NCBI GenBank assembly: GCA_964481435.1
Contig: CAYZTH010000011.1
Span: 1 to 25,229 of the forward strand
DNA length: 25,229 bases
Direction of reading: 5' to 3'
Source of the DNA: JAPLYB01 sp964481435
Lineage (GTDB): Archaea; Nanobdellota; Nanobdellia; Pacearchaeales; UBA284
Below, one piece after another: positions 22,441 to 25,229 of this stretch; position 1 is the stretch's first letter; each line of letters starts with the position of its first letter. The notes beneath the pieces were generated by a model, which saw only the letters and a list, made by a program, of their open reading frames with translations, was not told where the DNA came from and ran no database searches. Position numbers and translations under genes: made by a program.

Positions 22441-23900
22441 AAATGAAAAAAATGAAAAAAGTAAAAGCAGTGAAAAAAGTCAAGAAAATAAAAGTCCAAA
22501 AAGTAAAAATTGTAAAAGAAAAACCCATAAAAAGTGTGCCAAAAAAATCAAGCACCCTTGATATTTTCTTCAAAGCGGAGAAGATTGCCGTCATTGGAGC
22601 AAGCCACGAAATTGGAAAAGTAGGCAATGTAATATTCAGAAATCTATATCAGAGGAAAACGGTTTATCCTGTAAATCCAAATGCCTCGGAGATTTTTCAT
22701 GTCAAATGTTACAAAAGTGTTCTCGAAATAGAGGATAGTATTGACTTGGCAATCATAGCAATTAAGGCGGACTTTGTGCCGGCTGCTGTTGAAGAGTGTG
22801 GGAAGAAAAAAATAAAGAACGTGATAATTGTAAGCGCGGGATTCAAGGAAGTAGGGAATAATGTCTTAGAAAAAAAGCTCCATGATGCGCTTGAAAAGTA
22901 TGGAATCAGATGCATTGGTCCGAATTGTCTGGGAATCCTTGATTCATACACTGAACTTGACTGTATTTTCTTATCAAAACAGAAGTTAAAAAGACCTGGC
23001 CAAGGGGGAATATCCTTCATATCACAATCAGGAGCTCTTGGCGGAATGATTCTTGATATGGCTTCACAAAAGAGATATGGAATAACTAAGTTCATAAGCT
23101 ATGGCAATGCAATGAATCTGAATGAGTGTGATTTCTTAGAGTATCTTGGAAAGGATCCTGAGACTAGAGTTATATGTTTATATGTTGAACAAATAAAAGA
23201 CGGAGAGAGATTTTTTAGTGTTGCTAAAGAAGTATCAAAAACAAAGCCAATCATTGTTTTCAAAGGCGGCATGACTCAAGAAGGAAGCAAGGCAGTCTTA
23301 TCTCACACAGGATCATTAGCAGGAGATGGAAGAATCTATCAGGGAGTATTCAAGCAGACTGGCCTGATACAAGTCAATAGGCTAGAAGATTTATTTGGGG
23401 CAGCAGGTTTATTTGAAAAATTTTCAAAATTCAACATAAGAGATAAGAGAATGGGAATAATTACCAATGGCGGAGGCATCGGCATTGTTTGTGCAGACAA
23501 TATAATCAAGAATGATTTAAAAATAGCAGAGATTGAAACCAGCACAAGGGCCTTCTTGAAAAAAAATCTTCCACAAACAATCAATGCGACTAATCCGATT
23601 GATTTGATGGGGGATACAACAGATGAAAGATACAAAATTGCCCTAGACGCTTATCTGCAAGATAAGAATGTTGATTTCATCTTGGTTGTTGTACTGTATC
23701 AAACTCCGTTGGTCACGGAAGGAGTTGCAGAAGTCATTGCCCAGGCCGCAAGCCTAAATAAGAAGCCAATCATTGTCCTGACTTCAGGAAGTGAACAAGG
23801 AATCCTAAATAGACTCGAGGATAAAGGAATTCTCTGCTTTGAATTCCCTGAAGAAGCTATTGAAGCGGTTAAGAAGTTCCTTGATTCTAAAGTTAGATAA
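22431..23900 (+). CDS. acdA: ADP-forming acyl-CoA synthetase, alpha subunit, with Lys-rich N-terminal tail
   Basis: The CoA-binding and ligase-CoA subunit (489 aa) that partners the beta chain. After the tail comes the Rossmann CoA-binding domain with EKIAVIGASHEIGKVGNVIF (50-69), then CIGPNCLGI (161-169), SFISQSGALG (195-204) and the phosphohistidine block SHTGSLAGDG (291-300) with His292. His292 is kept, so the enzyme should be active; Pat-like relatives generally lose it. Residues 1-40 are a lysine-rich tail (18 lysines by eye, repeating KK and VK steps) absent from the family core. The start is ambiguous: AAAGGAGG at 22422-22429 is 1 nt before ATG 22431 and 13 nt before ATG 22443. It overlaps the GNAT gene. 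Confidence 0.92.
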   Translation: MEIKMKKMKKVKAVKKVKKIKVQKVKIVKEKPIKSVPKKSSTLDIFFKAEKIAVIGASHEIGKVGNVIFRNLYQRKTVYPVNPNASEIFHVKCYKSVLEIEDSIDLAIIAIKADFVPAAVEECGKKKIKNVIIVSAGFKEVGNNVLEKKLHDALEKYGIRCIGPNCLGILDSYTELDCIFLSKQKLKRPGQGGISFISQSGALGGMILDMASQKRYGITKFISYGNAMNLNECDFLEYLGKDPETRVICLYVEQIKDGERFFSVAKEVSKTKPIIVFKGGMTQEGSKAVLSHTGSLAGDGRIYQGVFKQTGLIQVNRLEDLFGAAGLFEKFSKFNIRDKRMGIITNGGGIGIVCADNIIKNDLKIAEIETSTRAFLKKNLPQTINATNPIDLMGDTTDERYKIALDAYLQDKNVDFILVVVLYQTPLVTEGVAEVIAQAASLNKKPIIVLTSGSEQGILNRLEDKGILCFEFPEEAIEAVKKFLDSKVR

Positions 23901-23950
23901 CGAGTTTTTAGAGAATTCAAATTAGATTAGAACATAAAGCAATTATATAT

Positions 23951-24124
23951 TCACTCTCTTTTTCTGGTTGCAGCGCTTTTTTCTTCACACGTAACATCCC
24001 ATAAGACTTGATCAGCAGATGGAACTTGCTTTACTGTTCCTTTTGAGCCACAGAATGGGCAGACTAAAGGAATCCTGTCTTTTTCGAATGAATGGCTGCA
24101 CTTTGTACATTGTAAACTTGCCAT
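23951..24124 (-). CDS. Small zinc-ribbon protein (57 aa)
   Basis: A 57-codon frame from ATG 24124 to TGA 23951-23953. The first 27 residues are a classic zinc ribbon: CTKC (6-9) and CPFCG (22-26), with the Cx2C-x12-Cx2C spacing seen in RpoP/Rpb12-like and regulatory ribbon proteins. The C-terminal half is charged with one further Cys46. It probably binds zinc and interacts with nucleic acid or RNA polymerase, but the exact family cannot be fixed. A TATA-like AAAATTTAAATAC lies about 25-35 nt before the start. It converges on acdA with a 50-bp gap that shows nothing else. Confidence 0.78.
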   Translation of the reverse strand: MASLQCTKCSHSFEKDRIPLVCPFCGSKGTVKQVPSADQVLWDVTCEEKSAATRKRE

Positions 24125-24182
24125 ACTAGGATATAGAAAGAGCGTATTTAAATTTTATTGTGACGTAAAATTTAAATTAGGA

Positions 24183-24596
24183 TTAAGATCTTCTTGGGAA
24201 TAGACTTCTTAGAACTATATTCTTAAGTAATTCGCTTGCGGTTCTTACCTCTACTTTTGTTAAATCAAAATGATACTTAACTGTTCCTTGGATAAGTTGG
24301 TCTCCTGTTCCGCCATCTACCCCGCTAAAGCGATAGAGATATCCATTTGACCAAAATCCATTGCTTACTGGAGGTTGATTAACATCCATATCTGGAAATA
24401 AATTAGTTATGTCCTGCCAAGCTCGTGTTGATATTCTTTGCAAAGTTTTGCCATCAACTTTTGAGTCTCTGTAAAGGTCTGCGACATAGCCGTGCTCTGG
24501 CTGCCTTTTTGCTGGCTTTATTCTAGAATAACCATTACCCAAAACATCCAAGGAGGGTAATGCCCTTATTTGATCCGGAGTTGGCATAATTAACAT
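24183..24596 (-). CDS. Hypothetical protein (137 aa)
   Basis: I do not recognise this protein. It has no signal peptide or cysteine and starts MLIMPTPDQIRALPSLDVLG. A Gly/Asn/aromatic-rich middle (SNGFWSNGYLYRFSGVDGG) is probably a beta-structured region. The frame is open to a TTG at 24620, but the TATA box (24631-24645) would place transcription start near 24610, after that TTG. GAGGT at 24606-24610 lies 9 nt before ATG 24596, so I chose that start. It is on the same strand as L15e and the zinc-ribbon gene but has its own promoter. Confidence 0.68.
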   Translation of the reverse strand: MLIMPTPDQIRALPSLDVLGNGYSRIKPAKRQPEHGYVADLYRDSKVDGKTLQRISTRAWQDITNLFPDMDVNQPPVSNGFWSNGYLYRFSGVDGGTGDQLIQGTVKYHFDLTKVEVRTASELLKNIVLRSLFPRRS

Positions 24597-24630
24597 TTTA
24601 TTTTTACCTCTTTTAAGCAAAGCATCCAGA

Positions 24631-24645
24631 GTTTATAAACCTTTC
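24631..24645 (-). promoter_or_regulatory. BRE/TATA promoter of the 137-aa orphan gene
   Basis: Minus-strand GAAAGGTTTATAAAC, differing at one base from the element before the 59-aa gene (8814-8828). The flanking CAACAA upstream is also shared by both copies. Confidence 0.6.
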
Positions 24646-24730
24646 TATTTGTTGCTACTGCATAGTTACACTTTAGTAAAAATAAAAGAAAGAAGACCGT
24701 TATGGGTAGTATATTAGAATAGGAGAATAA

Positions 24731-25228
24731 TTATCTCAATGCTCGTGATTTTCTTCCAGAAGATGTAAGACCTCTAAGCGCTCTCTTTCGGTTCTTGTTT
24801 GTGCATGCCCAATTAAGATTCTTATCCGCTTGTATCTCTGGTCTGCTTGGATCAATCATTATAACCTCAAACCAGGCGTACTGGCCGTCCTTAGCCAGAG
24901 AATATGAGTTAAGTATCTCCATGTTGGGATATTTCCTCTGGACTCTTGCTTCTGCGACTGATTGATAGTTCATGCCAAGAGTCAATTTTCTGCCCATTCT
25001 TGCACTTCTTCTTCCTGCACGTCTTTTTGGCTTTTTTCTTCCGCCACGCATAACCCTGACTCTGATAAGGGCAAAACCGGTCTTAGCTTTGAATCCAAGA
25101 GCTCGGGCCCTATCCAGACGGAATGGTCTTTGAACTCTGACAATAGTGTTTGATTTACGCCATGCTGCCAGAATACTCTGCCATTCCGCTGGAGCCTTTT
25201 GTTTATATGCTTCACGTAAATAACTATA
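24731..25228 (-). CDS. rpl15e: Large-subunit ribosomal protein L15e, 5' end cut by the window edge
   Basis: 165 codons of L15e, a structural protein of the archaeal/eukaryotic large subunit that contacts 23S rRNA. The frame continues past the ATG at 25051 to the window edge. The N-terminal part reads YSYLREAYKQKAPAEWQ, matching the family opening (compare MYKYIREAWKKP), then the segments RVQRPFRLDRARALGFKAKT, the basic loop RGGRKKPKRRAGRRSARMGR, RKYPNMEILNSY and LRGLTSSGRKSRALR. Only about two to four codons, including the start, should be missing. The overlapping minus-strand frame 24982-25215 is a shadow of this gene. Confidence 0.95.
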   Translation of the reverse strand, partial: YSYLREAYKQKAPAEWQSILAAWRKSNTIVRVQRPFRLDRARALGFKAKTGFALIRVRVMRGGRKKPKRRAGRRSARMGRKLTLGMNYQSVAEARVQRKYPNMEILNSYSLAKDGQYAWFEVIMIDPSRPEIQADKNLNWACTNKNRKRALRGLTSSGRKSRALR

Positions 25229-25229
25229 A

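Noticed and set aside
24982..25215. 77-codon minus-strand frame at the right edge
   Set aside because: It is in a different frame from L15e, which reads through the same bases with clear family conservation up to the window edge.
1..25229. CRISPR array, rRNA genes, complete insertion sequence
   Set aside because: I found no regularly spaced direct repeats, no rRNA-like stretch and no transposase frame. The paired 12-mer at 4425 and 4475 is a single repeat pair, not an array.

Overview
The window reads as chromosomal DNA from an AT-rich archaeon, most likely a small-genome DPANN lineage of the Woesearchaeota/Pacearchaeota kind. The lineage is inferred from content, not from any search. Archaeal markers are ribosomal proteins L15e and L10e/uL16, deoxyhypusine synthase, ADP-forming acyl-CoA synthetase subunits, a DHH/DHHA1 phosphoesterase, Lrp-type regulators, and TATA/BRE promoters 25-30 nt from start codons. 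That spacing implies mostly leaderless transcripts. Bacterial-looking enzymes are mixed in: a KISKS-type methionyl-tRNA synthetase with a fused tRNA-binding tail, and a full-length DisA.

Layout. 1-3.8 kb: family-2 glycosyltransferase, converging on metG, then an orphan gene that looks frameshifted in a TC repeat. 3.85-4.55 kb: tRNA-Gly(CCC), a small Cys-containing ORF, and a GC-rich hairpin/direct-repeat leader. 4.55-8.6 kb: ABC exporter half-transporter, GNAT, MFS transporter. 8.6-12.7 kb: a 59-aa orphan, an EndoV-like protein lacking key catalytic residues, PEP synthase, and uL16. 12.8-16.5 kb: exported transglutaminase-like protein, deoxyhypusine synthase, tandem-duplicated Lrp regulator. 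16.6-18.1 kb: a tight three-gene plus-strand cluster (nucleoside 2-deoxyribosyltransferase-like, degenerate UbiA-like membrane protein, 50-aa protein). 18.1-21.1 kb: DHH phosphoesterase, an orphan, DisA. 21.2-23.9 kb: acyl-CoA synthetase beta, GNAT, acyl-CoA synthetase alpha with a lysine-rich tail. 23.9-25.2 kb: zinc-ribbon protein, an orphan, and L15e running off the right edge.

How the genes fit together. PEP synthase and the ADP-forming acyl-CoA synthetase point to fermentative acyl-CoA/pyruvate metabolism with ATP conservation. metG, tRNA-Gly, uL16, L15e and deoxyhypusine synthase belong to translation. DisA implies c-di-AMP signalling. The parts most likely to hold new biology are the NDT/UbiA/50-aa cluster, the beta-GNAT-alpha gene order, the EndoV-like protein without its catalytic aspartates, the hairpin leader at about 4391-4520, and short orphan genes sharing a GAAAG-N-TTTAWAAA promoter. 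No CRISPR array, rRNA or complete transposon was seen.
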